DNA of 64,000 nucleotides from Owenia fusiformis (lineage: Eukaryota; Annelida; Polychaeta; Sabellida; Oweniidae): assembly GCA_903813345.2 (NCBI GenBank), contig CAIIXF020000009.1, positions 27,564,740 to 27,628,739 of the forward strand, given 5' to 3'. Below the pieces are notes generated by a model, which saw nothing but the letters and a program-made list of their open reading frames with translations, had not been told where the DNA came from and made no database searches. A program made the position numbers and the translations under genes. Position 1 is the stretch's first letter, and the number at the start of each line of letters is the position of its first letter. Below are positions 1 to 14,274 of the stretch, piece by piece.

Positions 1-3000
1 TTTAGATCCATGTCGCATCGATTTTAGTAGCTCTTGAGAGGATAGCTCTATCTGTTCTGCACTGATCACTTTCTAGCTTGCCCCAAAGGAAATACGACCA
101 TAATTAAAACGTGTATGGTATCAGACCAAATCCCTACAATGGGATATCAAGGTTATCTTCCCAATTTCCCAATCATGTGATGACACAAATGAAATTACCG
201 ACGCTTTAAAGTTAATTAATGTTACTAAAACGGTGTTTCACTTTGAAAAAAGTAGCTTACATCCGTTGGGCCATCGCCATTGTACAGTCTATACCTTGTT
301 AACCTTGAGTTGTTAACTTCTTATTTTGACAGACTAAAGCAATTTAAGAATCTGCATCTATACAATCGAATAATAACTTGTACTACCAGCTATTTTAATT
401 AGGTGTCATTAATTAAATATATCCGAGTAATCATCCTGAACGTATTGATTACTGCTAAACCGAAATGGCAATTGATCTGCTATTCAAATATGTGTCTCAA
501 TGCCCTTGTAATCTCTCTGAACTAACATTCATTGCAGTTGGTATCACATTCCTTTCAATTGGCCCCAGAAGCTTCGATTTTTACTGTTCAACTCAATCTT
601 ATGGTATAGTACTTGTAATAACTCTTGAATTGTTATATTCCACTTACATATAATATGTTATAGAATATCTGCTGTTTCTGCTAAACCTATTTAGATAAGC
701 TTTATGTCTGCCAATAGTATCAATTAAGATGTAATTGTCGCTAATGAAAACACTGACAATAGTTGCGTATAAGTCAAAAAGAAATTATTTTTAATTAATT
801 GTTGAAAACATAAACTTAATTTTACTTTGACCACTTGGATAGAAGTTCGAAAAATCTAGACGGGATGCAGAATGGGAAACAGTAGGAAATGACTAGCTGT
901 AAAATCGAAAAATATCTTAGAATCGCGGTCTGTAAATTTTTAAATAGACGATATGTATTGAACCTTTATGATCAATATACCAAATTTCAAGAGTAGCGGC
1001 CAACTTTGAGATACAAAGGCCCATACAATCCCCCAAAGCGTTAGTATTGGGAAATCGAGTTGGACAGATTATATTTTGTTTCTAAATTTGATTTTGGGTC
1101 TTATAAACTTTATCCTCCCTTTGAAACCAGAATTAATGATTTTCTTTTTTACTTCTAGAACATTATCGAATTATTGGTTACGCAATAAGAAACATATCAC
1201 CTGAATCAACATCTTAATTAAAACGTACAAAAACACAAGTTGAGATTTACGCCCCAAACCAATAAGAATATCAAAATATGATATGTTCCTGACAGAATCA
1301 GAAATCGTAGCACTGAAACAAAAGTAAATCAAATCTTGCAATAGCTCAGTTCAACGAATTCAAGAGATGTCGATATATTCGATCAAATTGTATGTTGAAT
1401 TGTGGACATTCCTTATTACAATTCAAAACACGGCGTTGCCTTGGGAATTCATGTCACAACAAAGGATCCCCGATCTATGATGAGATGTGTGAATAAAAGA
1501 TTCAGTTCAATAAAACCAAACTATTGGATTTTTCGTCCATTGTTATCTTGGTGTTATAGTTTTTGACCACCTATTTTTACCTCAGAAATGTTCATATCCA
1601 AAATCTATTTATCTTTTTTCTTGAAATTTTCATGTTTTTCTTAGATTGATATGTCCCGAGACAAATATTTGTCAATCAGCTCATTTACAAAAATGTCGGT
1701 CATCTATCACATGTTATTTGTGGTATTATTAATGATAATGATGTATCTTCAACAGTCTTAAATCTTCAATGTTGATTTCCATCTCTTTTTCTCTTTTTTC
1801 TCTTTTTCTGTCATTCGTCATTTGAGTTATCAATTAAAAAGTTGTCATTATCTGAGATATCGTAAGAATGGTATGCTCCCCCCCCTCATAAGTTTTTACT
1901 TTACAATAGTTTGAAAATGCATGACACAGTACATTTAATTAAAAAGCTTTGCTTAATACGTGATCCAAAAGGAAACTTCCGGGTGCAAAAAGAGGAGGTG
2001 TAAGTTGATTGTCACAAAATGTATACCTGAATAGGGAGGGGGGAGGGGCGTACAAGAAATTGTTTATTTGTAAGTTAGAACCTGATTTGGGGTATTGGGG
2101 ATTGTTTTTTCATGAATGGTATCGGTTGTGATCTTAGTCTTATCTCCATTTTTTCTCAATGTGTTTCGCAGCTGGCTTTGGATTTTGGATTGCTCTTGGA
2201 TTCTCTTGAGGCACCTCGGCTTAAATTGTCAAAGGACACGGGGCAATTAGAATTATGTGAAAGACATTCGATAGTGATGCGAAAGAAGTAGGCAAATTGG
2301 AGTTGCATTGGTTACTCTGAAACAAAGGATCGAATCCTATGCTTAGGGCAAAACAATGCCCCGCAAGATCACTCTGCTGCCAGTATTCTTCAGATTCCAA
2401 GTCTGACTGATTCCGCTACTACTAGACATAAATGTTCAGTTATATACTGTAGTATATAGATGCAAAGTGTTTTATATTGTTTCGTGCATTGTAAAACCAC
2501 TTTCATTTAACAAATTTGGCACCCAAATGCAGTCCTGACAGTTTTGTCCACCGTGACTCGTGTATACGTAGTCTTTGGCCTCCAAGGTTTGGAGTTGATA
2601 GTCCAGTTATCATTGTTAAAATCTCTTCTGCCCTTTCACAATGTGTGGTGTATACCCCTTGTATAGTTTCATAGTGGGGTAGCATGAGTTTGTGTGGCTT
2701 TGAGACCAAATGAAGTTTGAATTCAAAATGAAGTTGGAGAATTGCAGCTGTTTCTTGGCTGTGTCTGAGATGAAATTTATGACTATTGAACCGTGGCGAC
2801 ATAACAATTACAATGCCAAATGTCATTATTTTACTTGGTGACACCATGCTGAATGAATTATATATAATTATGATAACTCAAACATTTTGATAATTTAAAA
2901 GAAAGAGATTAATAAAGGTATATAGCACTTGAGCTTTTCGAGCACCCTCGAACTATTGCATGTAGCAAAACTATGCCAAGCTGACATTTCAGAGATTGCA

Positions 3001-6000
3001 ATAAATGTACAATTGAAAATAATTTAAATAAAATGACTTTTGACATAAGCCTTGATAATATATAATAACACTGACATAACAAAAACGTTCTCGGAATAGC
3101 TACGCATGTATTGATGGCAATGCCGGAAATATGAGGATACATTTGCAAGTCAATATTATGTGGAGGTGAACATGACAATATCATATTTTTAATTTACGTA
3201 ATAATACCCTATTAGATGAGGAAAAGACCTTGGATAAAATATTGAAATCTAGAAAAAAAGGAATACATGTACGCTTAAGGTCAAATATATCGACTTAGTA
3301 TTGTGGTGACTGTATGGCCAATTCGAATCCAATAAAAACCAATAGGCACAACAATCTTATCTTGAATTTGGAGGGAATTGGATTCCAATATTGATTCCTT
3401 GATGATAAATGCGCGACAGAAACTCTAAACTCCCTGAAATTGGCATCGTTACCAAAAGAAACACTTAGCGAAATGAGACAACCATCTTGGAATCAAAATT
3501 CACGACATGTAATAAAGACTTGGAGAAGATGTTAAAAATAGTATCAAAGTGAATGGCGAAGGGGAATTAATTTAACATATGCCTGTGCTTCTACTTTATA
3601 TTGTCCAATCTGAGATGATAATTCTTGTTATGAAGTCCAAAGAACACTTAAATGAAAGATCAATGGGCAAACTTTTGATTCCCTGTGGAATTTCCCACTG
3701 TTTCTATTAACTCAATCACAAAATGGACCAATCCGCGAAAATAACTAATCAGGTTTAGCAATCGAATTTAGTCGATGTAGACAAATATCAATTTTCAATG
3801 CACACTTCGCCAGAAAGAGCATTGACTTCCTACCGATTGCGCAACCAATAAATAATCAACACTCCGCCAATCTTGCAATGACAAATCGAATAAAAGTGAC
3901 GTCAGCCTAATTAACATATATCGATACGCGGTCGATTTTGGGCAATGTCGGAATTCCTTTGCGGGATCGGGAGACCTTCCATTTAAGTTAAGACACCGAT
4001 TGACACAGGACTTGTGATTGATTTGGCGCTGGAATAATAGCTGAATATTACGCTGCTAAGACACGAACTCTTCCAGGTGAAAAAACATCATCAAACATAC
4101 TTGACAACTTTTAAGGGTCCTCAATACAGAGAAAACGAGGTTTCGCGATTAGAAAAGATTTCTTAGTTTCTGATTTAGCTCATTAAGACACGACTAGCAT
4201 TAATCAAGATTGCGTTTATTACCATCTTCAAAAGATAAAAAGCTTCTCGATAAAGTTTTACCATGTGCTTTTCTCGCTCCATTGCAGGCCCCCTCTTCCA
4301 CGTTTGATGTATCCCAGAGTGGACTAGTCGTAAATGAGGACGACAATTTTCAAATATTCTCAAGGATTCGGATATCGTACGTTCGTCCATAACAACAGAT
4401 GTTGAAAGGTAATTATACTTTTAAATTGTTTTTCATTAAATAAGTAAATTAATATGAAAGTTAAATCGAAAATGAATAAATTAATAAATAAATTAATAAA
4501 TATATTTTTGAGATTAACTTTCTGCCGATTATAAAACGAAGAGGTAGGGAATAAAATACCTGATTTTCGGGAAATCATTACTCGTTATTATAATGAAACC
4601 TACTTGTCTATATTACGGACGGTCCCGGGCAGACGGTCCATAATGCTGACGGAGACATTCGTTCAGAATGTATGATAAAACCCTTTGGGAGTGGTTCACT
4701 AATAAATACAAAAAATTGAAATTGACATAAATTCTGACAATTCTAATAAATACATAGTGGCTGTACCAGTGAATGCACCGGTAAACTACACTTCTTGTCT
4801 CAAGTGACACATTCATTCATATTTTATTAAAGGACTGTCATTCAAATTAAAGAAAACTGAGTTTTGTAAGAAAGTATAATTGTTAATCAAGGGCATGTAT
4901 ATCCTCAGGCGAAATGTAATTGGGAAAGACAATACCAACGATAGATAAGATTTGAAAATAGTATCACTTTGTGTGTCTAAAAGGATACTATATCCAAGAC
5001 GCTTGTGTGATAGTAATAAGAACATTTATGACACATTAAAGGATGAATATCATAATTGGGAAATGTTTTCAGTCTCCTAATGAAACAAGTTCGGACCATT
5101 GTTTTTTCTTAGTTACTTTAAAGAAGAACTGGCATAGCGACGCTTTTGGCTATTTGAACATTGTATAATCAGTTGACGCAAAATTGATCCTCCGACTAAA
5201 TCGACACGTTTAATGCTAGTAAAGATGATGACTCGAATCTAAACGTACTTGTTCATAATAGTTACGAACTTTTCATGCACATTTCCAAGATTTTTTTCTT
5301 ACGAGAAAATTTAGCCCTTGGTTATTTCTTGGATATAATTTGGTGCAAATACAGGTTAAAATGGCAGCGTGTCTATTTTTTGTAGTCCTTTCTGTCTTCA
5401 CTTTGAATCGCTCTATCTTATTGTAATAGAACGACAACTCTGACATTATACACGGGGGTGATACATTGATCAGTTTAAGAAATTCCAAGACATACACGAA
5501 GTATCAAAGATCTTATTGAAGCCTAGCAACGCATGTGAAAAATTATTTGTTCCAGCAAAAATATCAATTATTCAATAAAATAGTTCGATTGCGACACTGG
5601 GTAGAATCCAGAACTATTGACATTTCCTGACGTGGGAACACACACCTGTATATGGGGCTTGATAGGGTAGCTTGTCATGCTAGTAAAATACAATGTCAGT
5701 GAGCGCATACAACGTACATGTACGCCTAGAGAAACTTCTAGAAATAATGTGTCATGATATAATGATTTTAGATCGACCCCCCGACAAGACGGTTATTTAT
5801 GACATAAAATATCAATACGCATGCCAGTACCCAGTTTTCATGGAGGGGTTTCGGATATGTTTCACAAGGGTGTGTCACAACTCACAAGGCAATTAAAAAA
5901 TATGCTCAAAATTAAAGAATATCACTTTTGAAAAGACATAAACTTATTTTTATATCAACCCATATACTGTTGCTCTTTAGGAAAATTTAAAGCAAAGCAA

Positions 6001-9000
6001 TGTTCAACTATCCTGCTACAACTTATGCGCACTGCTTTAGTGCATTTAAATTAGAAATTTTGGTCTGTGCATTTCATACTTAAAATGATTAAATAAAATT
6101 GACATATTGACCTACTTTCACTTCAAAGGGTCATCAAAACTTTATAGAGAGTTTGAAATTCAAAATGTTCGATCCGCATGTGATCGCTAACAAAATCTCT
6201 CTAAAACATTCGGAAAGTATCTATTAAGTAGAGTAGATCAGCTTTTTATCCGAGATTAACACGAAGCAACAGAAGATATCCAAATCAAGAGATGGCCGCG
6301 GATCATTAACGTTGATTCTTCGAAAAACGTTGCGTCTCTACTTAACTATAACTGTTAATAGTAGTTATCATATATTATAAATAAATTTGAATTCTATATA
6401 AAAAAGGAAAAAACTACATAATTCTTTACTATTACTTTATATTCGTTCGGGACTTGAACTCGCGACAAATATTCCATACATGAGGCAGAATAAAGACAAG
6501 TCTACCAGGTAATTAGGGACGAGATATGCCAGATGCATTCTTAACCAAATAGCAAGTCTGATCAAGCGGCTTCTTGGCTTAGAAAGATCAATTCCATCTC
6601 GGCATATTAAGCACAATAACTCAATCAAAGTTATGTATTTACATAAAGCTTATTCAATTTAGAGAATTACAATCAACGTTGGTGTACGAACTAACAGAGA
6701 TATTGGTAATCATGGCAATTCCCGGAAGACTCCACTTTCCTATTTTCGTGCTCCGGACGGAAACCATTGACTATGTTTTCAAAATTATCCGTTAAATGAG
6801 TTCCCACCGGAATCATTGAATACTTCATAAATGGCCCCAAGGTAGAAGTATAAACAGCATATATCACCAATGTCGAACGATGGATTCCGATATATCTCGT
6901 AGTTGTTACTGGAAAGACATCGATCTCTAATATAAAGTAAATATTTGCAATTGTTACATTTTTTCTAAAGAGCAACAAAGAAAGGAAAAGTTCGTTGTTA
7001 TAAAATAATTAAGCCTTCCAGACGTTGACATGCGTATTTGAGAGATTGAATCGAGATGATGCGCCTTTCGAAATCAACAAATTCCCTTTAGTTAAGTTCT
7101 TGAAGAAAAAACAACCTACGTTGTGGCGTTTGGTTCACTTGGAAGGCGTTCGTATTCAAATCTATTGATCCATCTATTTGCCCATGATAGATTATAAGAT
7201 ATGTCTGGCCCATGGGCCTCATCCATATATAAGACAAAATTAGCTGGGAAGCCATTTATTAATTTTATTCGTCTGCAGGATATAGAATTCTTCACTTCAT
7301 TGTAAGGTTATGAGCATGACACCAATCGGATACATACAACATTTTAAAAGACATGGTACATTGATATTTATTTGTTGACAGCGTATTTCAATTAATTACT
7401 TCTTCCATGTGTTTGGTATTACTGTTAATCTATTGCTAAAAAGAATGTTCAATATTAAATGTTACGTAATGGGAGGTTTTGGCGTTTATTCCAAAAGATT
7501 ATATATATTCCCTAGGGTTCGCATAGAACGAGAAAAATATGTATATTTCCCGAAGAAATATATCCAAAACCGCTGAACTAAAACTCTGTACCAAGAGCGA
7601 CTTTTTCGTACATCATTAATTTTCAATTCACATAAAAATGATGAAAGTTAAATCATAAATATGGTTGAAAATGTCTAATATATAAATTTCGCATCCCTTG
7701 TTACCCGACTAAAACCATACAACGATGGATGGGTAAATTATGGCATAAATGAAATTTACAGTATTTGGGCTACATCATGTACTGTGTGAAAATGTCGCTT
7801 ACTTACTTTAATTTTAAGCTTTCCCCAATCGGGAAACAATTGCGGTATTTTTCAATTAAATGAATGTGCCAAAAGTAAATGGTTTTCTGTAAATTCTATC
7901 AAACGAATTCTCATTTTGAGAATAGAAATAATTGATATGATCTCCAAACTTAACTGACCACCAACAATGACAATAAAATCAATATCTACCATTTTCTCCT
8001 AAATTTGAATTCTCATCTTGATACTTATGGGACCCACGTGTGCTTCGGCGTTAAGATTCAAAATGTCTGTTTGATTGCTTTGCCCTCTACTTCAAGAAGC
8101 TTTAAAGTGCTTTGACTAATCTGTTTTTCTTTAGTTTGGGAATCATTTATAAGAATTCAGACATTCTCAATTTGAGAACCAGTTGGGACCAAATTGATAT
8201 GGTCTTCGGGAACTGGGTTATTATTCTCCCCAATTATAGAAATACCATCTGTGTTTCACTTTGCGTACGTATACATACAAGTATAAGCATTGCCTGTCGG
8301 TTTATATTAACCACTGGGCTTCATGTCAAAATTTGAACATTTATTAGCTTTGAGCCTAACGTTCTGTTGCAAATCTTCGATAAGGAGCGTGATTGGATTT
8401 CGCGTTGTCAACCGCCATACACATTGGCAGAACTTTCCAGTAATTATTCCCTAAGGAGTCTAACTTCATTAGGCCTATTTTCCACAACCATCCCTTAATG
8501 AAATTATCATAGGATTACAGTGCGGCAATCTTTCTCTAGCCGCTCAACTGTCAGTGTTCTAATCAGATTGTTAGGTGAAAAATAAATAGGATCATCTACT
8601 ACGTATGTCTTATTAGCTCAATTCAGGTCTCAATTGCATAAAATAGCGTGAAAATCTCCCAGTCGTGATTGATTAAACATTTGGTCTGTAAATCTCATCC
8701 ATCCGCGCACTGCTCGGAATAAAACCAATTCAAACACGAATGGGCTCAGTGGAAGGAAAGCTGTCTCCAAATATGTTATTCTTCTCTATCATATATCAAC
8801 TATTTATTAATGTTTAGGCCTATTTAATTTAATTTTCTGATAAAATTGTGTCTGTGAACTAAACATGAAAAAGAAAAAGTATCATCCTACTTCCAATTTC
8901 AAACTCACTTTAACATTGCAGGTATGAGAAAAATATCATGTTTAAGTGATCGTAAGGATTTAAAAAAGAATTAAAATGGTGTGCCATGGTTTTCAAAAAA

Positions 9001-9880
9001 TTACAGAATTATTAAATGAATCGTAAACAGAAATTATGTTCTCTTTTATGTCTTTTCTCCTATAGTCCTGGTATCGTTAAATGGAGTTCTGGTGACGGCC
9101 ATATTGGAATACTAAATTCAAAATGGCAGCTCTCGGTAGGGTATACAAATATATATTTAAAAGCTATCCTAAATCCCAAAATATGAGTGGCAATAGTTGA
9201 AATCCATGAGCAAAACGAATAGGGAAATATTTTAGTTTATAATGAATACCATAGAATTGCACAAATATATTGAGGATTTTAAATCATTTAAAATTGCGTT
9301 CCTGGAATTTTCACAGTATTATCGTTTATGGGAGATCACCGTTATTAAAGGATTTAAGCCCTGGACACTGGGCATTGTTTGCTGAATCATACCATGAAGG
9401 TTTTGTTTCCAAACCTTTGCATGACCGCGCAGCGGGAATGCAAAGTTAAGGAAACAACGCCTTGGAGTGGAATGAAGCAGCTACAATGCATTGAGTTTTG
9501 GGCTTAAAATCTTTTCACACATAGCATTTTTCAATAGAATCATCTAAAAGGAACGAAATCACTAAAAGAACACATTTTCAATGAAATCTTTTGCAAGGGT
9601 CAAGTTGGCAAGTCATCAAATCCAATGTGAAAATCCATTCATCACCATGACAACTGTTTAACTAGTGACCTTGCATGTGTTATTGATATTTCACACACTA
9701 TTCATTGTGTGAATACTCTGTTCGAATTGGCTGGAATCGGACACGCCTTGCCTAGCTATGTGTGAATACATAACAATCGTTTTATTCATGTTATATAATT
9801 ATCTCGCACATTACATTTACAAGCAAGGTTGGCACTAGATACCCACAATAAGGGGGTAATTCTAATTTCATAAACTATGA

Positions 9881-9924
9881 TATTGATTGATTGATTGAGT
9901 TATTGATTGATTGGTTGATTGAAG
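9881..9924. repeat. (TGAT)n microsatellite
   Basis: An imperfect run of the tetramer TGAT/GATT with two interruptions. Confidence 0.8.
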
Positions 9925-10651
9925 CAGGCTTATATATACAGTATTAAATTAGGACCATTTTCAAACTGCGATTGCAATTAGTCTAAAAATTATAGCTATA
10001 TACGATATAGTCTGTAGCAGCATATGGGGAAACTTTATCTTGGAGATATTTGATCATCCATTTCCAACCCATTATTACTTGCTGGGAATATTGGGAGCCT
10101 CTCGTATTCGCTTGCTCAGGTGGTTTTCACCCTTGCACTTTCTAGAAAAGTGAGACCCTGCCTGGTGACGAGAATAGAATATAGAACCCGATTAGATTTC
10201 CTAATAATCTCCGTCTCTTATGTAGTATCATTAATTTACGTGTTTTGAAATAAGAAAGACACAGCAAGTTCTTCAAATAACTTTTCTTACATAACTCCAT
10301 ATTATTCCTTTAACATCGAATTCCAAACTTCAATGGAATAAATCAAACTGAATCGAATTGATGAATATGTAGAGATACCCTCTTATGAATGTAGATTTAG
10401 TTTTTTTAAATTCATTTTAGGGCGGATGTCAACATCTCTGGTTCAAAACAAAGTATGAAGACATTAAGTGTATCGCCCCTTTTTAGGAAGGTACATTCAC
10501 AATGATCAACTTTATGTAAACCGTGTCAGAGGTCAAAACTAACTTCAGAAAATTCAAAATGGCCGCCTTTTTTCTATTTTCGAAATATCGGCTTCAAGTT
10601 TTTCAAAACACCAGATACCATAAAACTCATATCTGATTTGCCTTAAATTAT

Positions 10652-10785
10652 GCCTGGATCACATTTGCCAGATCGGCCAGCGCCCAGCCGATTGAGTGTT
10701 TTGTTCAAATTTGTAAATGAATTTTGAACAAAATACTCAATCTGACGGGCGCCGTAGTGAAAATCGGAGCAAATGTGACCAAGGC
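10652..10785. mobile_element. 134-bp inverted-repeat MITE
   Basis: The ends are inverted repeats of about 60 bp: the left begins GCCTGGATCACATTTGC and the right arm, reverse-complemented, begins GCCTTGGTCACATTTGC. Both arms run through a GCGCC block and TTTTGTTCAAA. Almost the whole element can fold on itself. One arm of the same family recurs at 22799-22860. No coding capacity, so a non-autonomous DNA element is inferred. Confidence 0.65.
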
Positions 10786-11150
10786 ATTAGATGTTGTATG
10801 CATGCCTTTCAGTAAAATACACTCATGCTTTCATGTTTCATTTTGAACCTGAGAATAACATGATTAGGTATATTGCATTTTTTCACAAATGTTACATTGT
10901 AAATCTACCTTAACACGTGACCTACTTGCACTGAATATTTCACTTATTCGTCTATATCCATTCTAACATCAATAATTAGTAGTTCATAGTTAGGTTTGGC
11001 GTGCAGACCAGGGACATATAGCATGTGGACCATTCTGAAATAAAAACTATTGAATGGGAAGGTGTTACATTCAGTGCAGTGAAAATGGCAAGTTTTGAAA
11101 TGTCGTTTGCTTCCCCCACATCTCAAGTGTCCATCTCTTTGTATTCTTGC

Positions 11151-11152
11151 AG
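11151..11152 (+). promoter_or_regulatory. Candidate splice acceptor in VAChT leader
   Basis: A pyrimidine-rich tract ending TTGTATTCTTGCAG precedes position 11153. If used, it would join an upstream shared exon of the cholinergic locus to a roughly 700-nt untranslated leader in front of the VAChT start codon. That leader would carry several upstream ATGs. This is inference from one splice-like motif. Confidence 0.25.
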
Positions 11153-11177
11153 GTGGTATCATGCTATAGTCCCAACG

Positions 11178-11260
11178 CCAAATCTAACTACACATAGCAA
11201 CAAGAGCCAAACCTAACTACACATAGCAACAAGAGCCAAATCTAACTACGCATAGCAACT
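11178..11260. repeat. 29-bp tandem repeat, about three copies
   Basis: Three near-identical head-to-tail units beginning CCAAATCTAACTACACATAG, the last one shorter and diverged. They lie about 600 bp upstream of the VAChT start codon. Confidence 0.75.
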
Positions 11261-11855
11261 AGATCAAACTACCAATAACAAGAGGGCGGCATAGGCTACT
11301 GTCTTGACATTGAACAAATCGAACCCCTGTGTCATCAAGAGGAAATAGTCAAACAAACTACTTCTAATACATCCGTATTAAGTTATCCGCAGAAGTATTG
11401 ATGGAAATTCCAACATAGTACAATCATCAAAGAAAAATTAAGCTGGAAATCGAGAAAGATTTAACATTGATCAAATCTCGATTAATTTTTAATGCTGTCG
11501 ATAGTGTAGGACAATAGTTCCAAACTGTCTAGCTTACTTACACAAAACGTGGATGTGTACCTATGGCCCATGGGCAACTGATAACCATAGCCCTGTTTTC
11601 TTCAACGATGCCACTGAACTACAGATCAATAATTACGAAGATCTAGACAAGAAACTTTATAAGCATTGAATCAATCGTGTCATTGCAAAACAATTGCCAC
11701 TTCCGTCAGCGTGGGATTGAAAAATATAGTGTGACATTCTCGGGTTGAGCTCTGCCGCACACTCATTTGAACCATTGCCGTAGCCAATTAGCACTGCATC
11801 ATTAACATATATTTCGTCTGAATCTCTCCATTGTTGTAAAATACCAAATTCCAAG

Positions 11856-13589
11856 ATGCCTGTTATTCCAATCATCAATAAAGACATGAACGTTGTCATG
11901 GAAATGATAAAGGACAAAATTGCCGAGCCAAAATCCCAACGCAAGATCGTGTTGGTGATAGTATGCATAGCTCTATTGCTAGATAACATGCTGTATATGG
12001 TCATCGTACCTATAATACCCGCATTTCTTAGAGATATCAATGCATTTGAGAAATCGTCAACTGAGATCGAGGCAACTTCCACCCCAGCACCTACTAGTAG
12101 CTCTAGTGCATGGAACGAGACCTATACGTCTTCTTGGATCAATTTCACATCATCCCCAAAAAAGATTACGCCTTTAGTTGATTATAGCGCGGCTGAAGAC
12201 ACATCAGTTGGAATTCTGTTCGCATCAAAGGCCATTGTACAGCTGCTGGTCAACCCCTGCTCTGGAGCTATCATAGATAGAATAGGTTACGACTACCCGA
12301 TGGTCATCGGTTTGACTATTATTTTCTTCTCTACCACTATATTTGCATTTGCCAAAAGTTTTCTTACATTATTCGTTGCAAGAGGCTTACAAGGCGTAGG
12401 ATCAGCATTTGCAGATACATCAGGCCTTGCTATGATTGCCGATAGGTACACGGATAAAGCAGAGAGAACAAAGGCGCTTGGCATAGCTTTAGCGTTCATC
12501 TCATTCGGATGCTTATTCGCACCGCCATTTGGGGGAGTTCTTTATCAATTTGCCGGTAAAGAAGTCCCTTTCGTACTCTTAGCTGTGCTTGCGCTTCTCG
12601 ATGGAATACTTCTCCTTGTGGTCATGAAACCAGTTCGCCAACAACGGAAAGAAATGAAACAATCAGGGAATCTCCCGAAAGGTACACCAATTTGGCGACT
12701 ATTTATTGATCCCTATATCACTATTGCAGCCGGGGCGTTGGCGATGGCGAATGTTTCCTTGGCGTTCCTTGAGCCAACTATTGCCATTTGGATGAAACAA
12801 ACCATGGACGCCGATGAGTGGCAAATGGGATTTATATGGCTACCAGCGTTCTTCCCTCACGTGTTGGGAGTTTATTTGACCGTTAGGCTAGCAAGCAAAT
12901 ATCCCAAGTACCAATGGTTAATGGCGGCTATAGGACTTGCATTAGAAGGGCTATCTTGTTTGATTGTGCCATTTGCTACAAATTTTGGCGTTCTCGTAAT
13001 ACCACTTATGACCATATGTTTTGGTATAGCCCTTGTTGATACTGCATTGCTTCCTACGATGGCGTACCTTGTCGACGTCCGTCACGTTAGCGTGTATGGA
13101 AGCATCTACGCCATCGCCGATATCTCCTATTCACTGGCCTATGCATTTGGGCCGATTGTTGCGGGTGGTATTGTCTCCTCTATAGGGTTTACAGCTTTAA
13201 ACATTGGCATATGTGTTAGCAATGTTGTCTTTGCTCCCATTCTTATAGGCCTTAGGCATATATATGACTATGCCCCATTCAAGAATGAAGAAGATATCCT
13301 TATTGATGGCGAGACCCCGAAACCATCCTATAAAACCTATATGATGAATGATGAGTATGGATCTGGGCAGAAGGAGATTAACACACAAGAGCCAAACCAT
13401 TTAGCTTACAAATCAAGTCACACTGATGATAGTGAAGATTCGGACGAAGTAATTGATACCAATTTACAGACAGTTAATGATAATCAGCCCCATGATCCTT
13501 GGAACGCACCACAACAACCTGTTAGAAGTCCGAACAATCCCTTTCGCCCACACGAAAACTCAAATAATGATTACCAAGGGTTTCGATAA
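11856..13589 (+). CDS. SLC18A3: Vesicular acetylcholine transporter (SLC18A3 type), intronless
   Basis: A 577-residue proton/acetylcholine antiporter of the SLC18 branch of the major facilitator superfamily, which fills cholinergic synaptic vesicles. Membrane segment 1 (about residues 30-58) has DNMLYMVIVPIIP; the tyrosine-methionine form separates VAChT from the monoamine transporters. Asp43 in segment 1, Asp395 (ALVDTALLP) in segment 10 and Asp422 (ADISYSLAY) in segment 11 are the charged residues expected in the family. The lumenal loop between segments 1 and 2 (about 60-115) carries two N-glycosylation sequons (Asn87, Asn96). RGLQGVGSA (176-184) is a family signature. The cytoplasmic tail (about 468-577) has an acidic-dileucine-like signal, EEDILID, like the vesicle sorting motif of vertebrate VAChT. 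The single-exon structure and position just 5' of the ChAT start exon are typical of the cholinergic gene locus. The chosen ATG is the first in frame. Confidence 0.95.
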   Translation: MPVIPIINKDMNVVMEMIKDKIAEPKSQRKIVLVIVCIALLLDNMLYMVIVPIIPAFLRDINAFEKSSTEIEATSTPAPTSSSSAWNETYTSSWINFTSSPKKITPLVDYSAAEDTSVGILFASKAIVQLLVNPCSGAIIDRIGYDYPMVIGLTIIFFSTTIFAFAKSFLTLFVARGLQGVGSAFADTSGLAMIADRYTDKAERTKALGIALAFISFGCLFAPPFGGVLYQFAGKEVPFVLLAVLALLDGILLLVVMKPVRQQRKEMKQSGNLPKGTPIWRLFIDPYITIAAGALAMANVSLAFLEPTIAIWMKQTMDADEWQMGFIWLPAFFPHVLGVYLTVRLASKYPKYQWLMAAIGLALEGLSCLIVPFATNFGVLVIPLMTICFGIALVDTALLPTMAYLVDVRHVSVYGSIYAIADISYSLAYAFGPIVAGGIVSSIGFTALNIGICVSNVVFAPILIGLRHIYDYAPFKNEEDILIDGETPKPSYKTYMMNDEYGSGQKEINTQEPNHLAYKSSHTDDSEDSDEVIDTNLQTVNDNQPHDPWNAPQQPVRSPNNPFRPHENSNNDYQGFR

Positions 13590-14274
13590 CCAGAGGATAC
13601 CCTAGACAGTTTGCCAAATGATAACTTGCAATAATATATGTGATACAAGCTTTGTTTTATTAGTAATTCATAACCCGATTTCTTGAAAGAGCGTATTATG
13701 TCATGTAACAATAGCAATGGCAATATACTTTGTTATTTGTTAAATTTTTAATGACTTGCTTCTTAGAAGATGTAGAATGGCATTGATATGATGTTAGTTT
13801 GAAACCATTGCTTCCGTCACTTTGTGTATCTAGGTAGCGTAATGAATATATCAATATTGGAATAATAGTTTAATTACGTCTTATCTTTGTAGTCTCACAA
13901 GAAGTAGATAAAATTATCTTTAGGACCATTGTTTGTGTGTGCTTTCCCTTATAGATTCTTCCCAAGAATATGTCAACAATACTTTATTTTTGTTTTTATG
14001 AATTTGGTTTTTAATTATCCTGTATTTTTTCTCAATACTCTTCTCATCAATTTTTCTATTTTGCACCTCCTTGTTATCTTATACTTGTCATATCACATCT
14101 CTGTAACTCTATCCTTTCTTTATCACACACCCATCCTTTATCACACTCCTTATTACACTATTTACATTGCGATATGTTGCTCATACTGAACCAAATTTAT
14201 TAGTTTTTCTATCTCTCTTTCATTACTTTACTCATTCTATGAAATTCTAATTTTCAGTTTTTCTGACTCTAAGG

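Larger units (their letters stand above)
1..11150. other. Gene-free upstream region
   Basis: No reading frame here resembles a known protein, and all open stretches are shorter than about 115 codons. I see AT-rich unique sequence, a TGAT microsatellite, a small inverted-repeat element near 10.7 kb and homopolymer C/G runs near 1.88 and 2.04 kb. The region lies 5' of the cholinergic locus, so the promoter and the shared non-coding exon(s) of VAChT and ChAT may be here, but I cannot place them from sequence alone. Confidence 0.6.

Noticed and set aside
6440-6545. Possible tRNA-derived SINE on the minus strand (GAGTTCAAGTCCC, B-box-like)
   Set aside because: Only the B box is good; no convincing A box or cloverleaf.
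11657-12082. 141-codon minus-strand frame over the VAChT start
   Set aside because: Antisense shadow of the VAChT coding region; no family resemblance.
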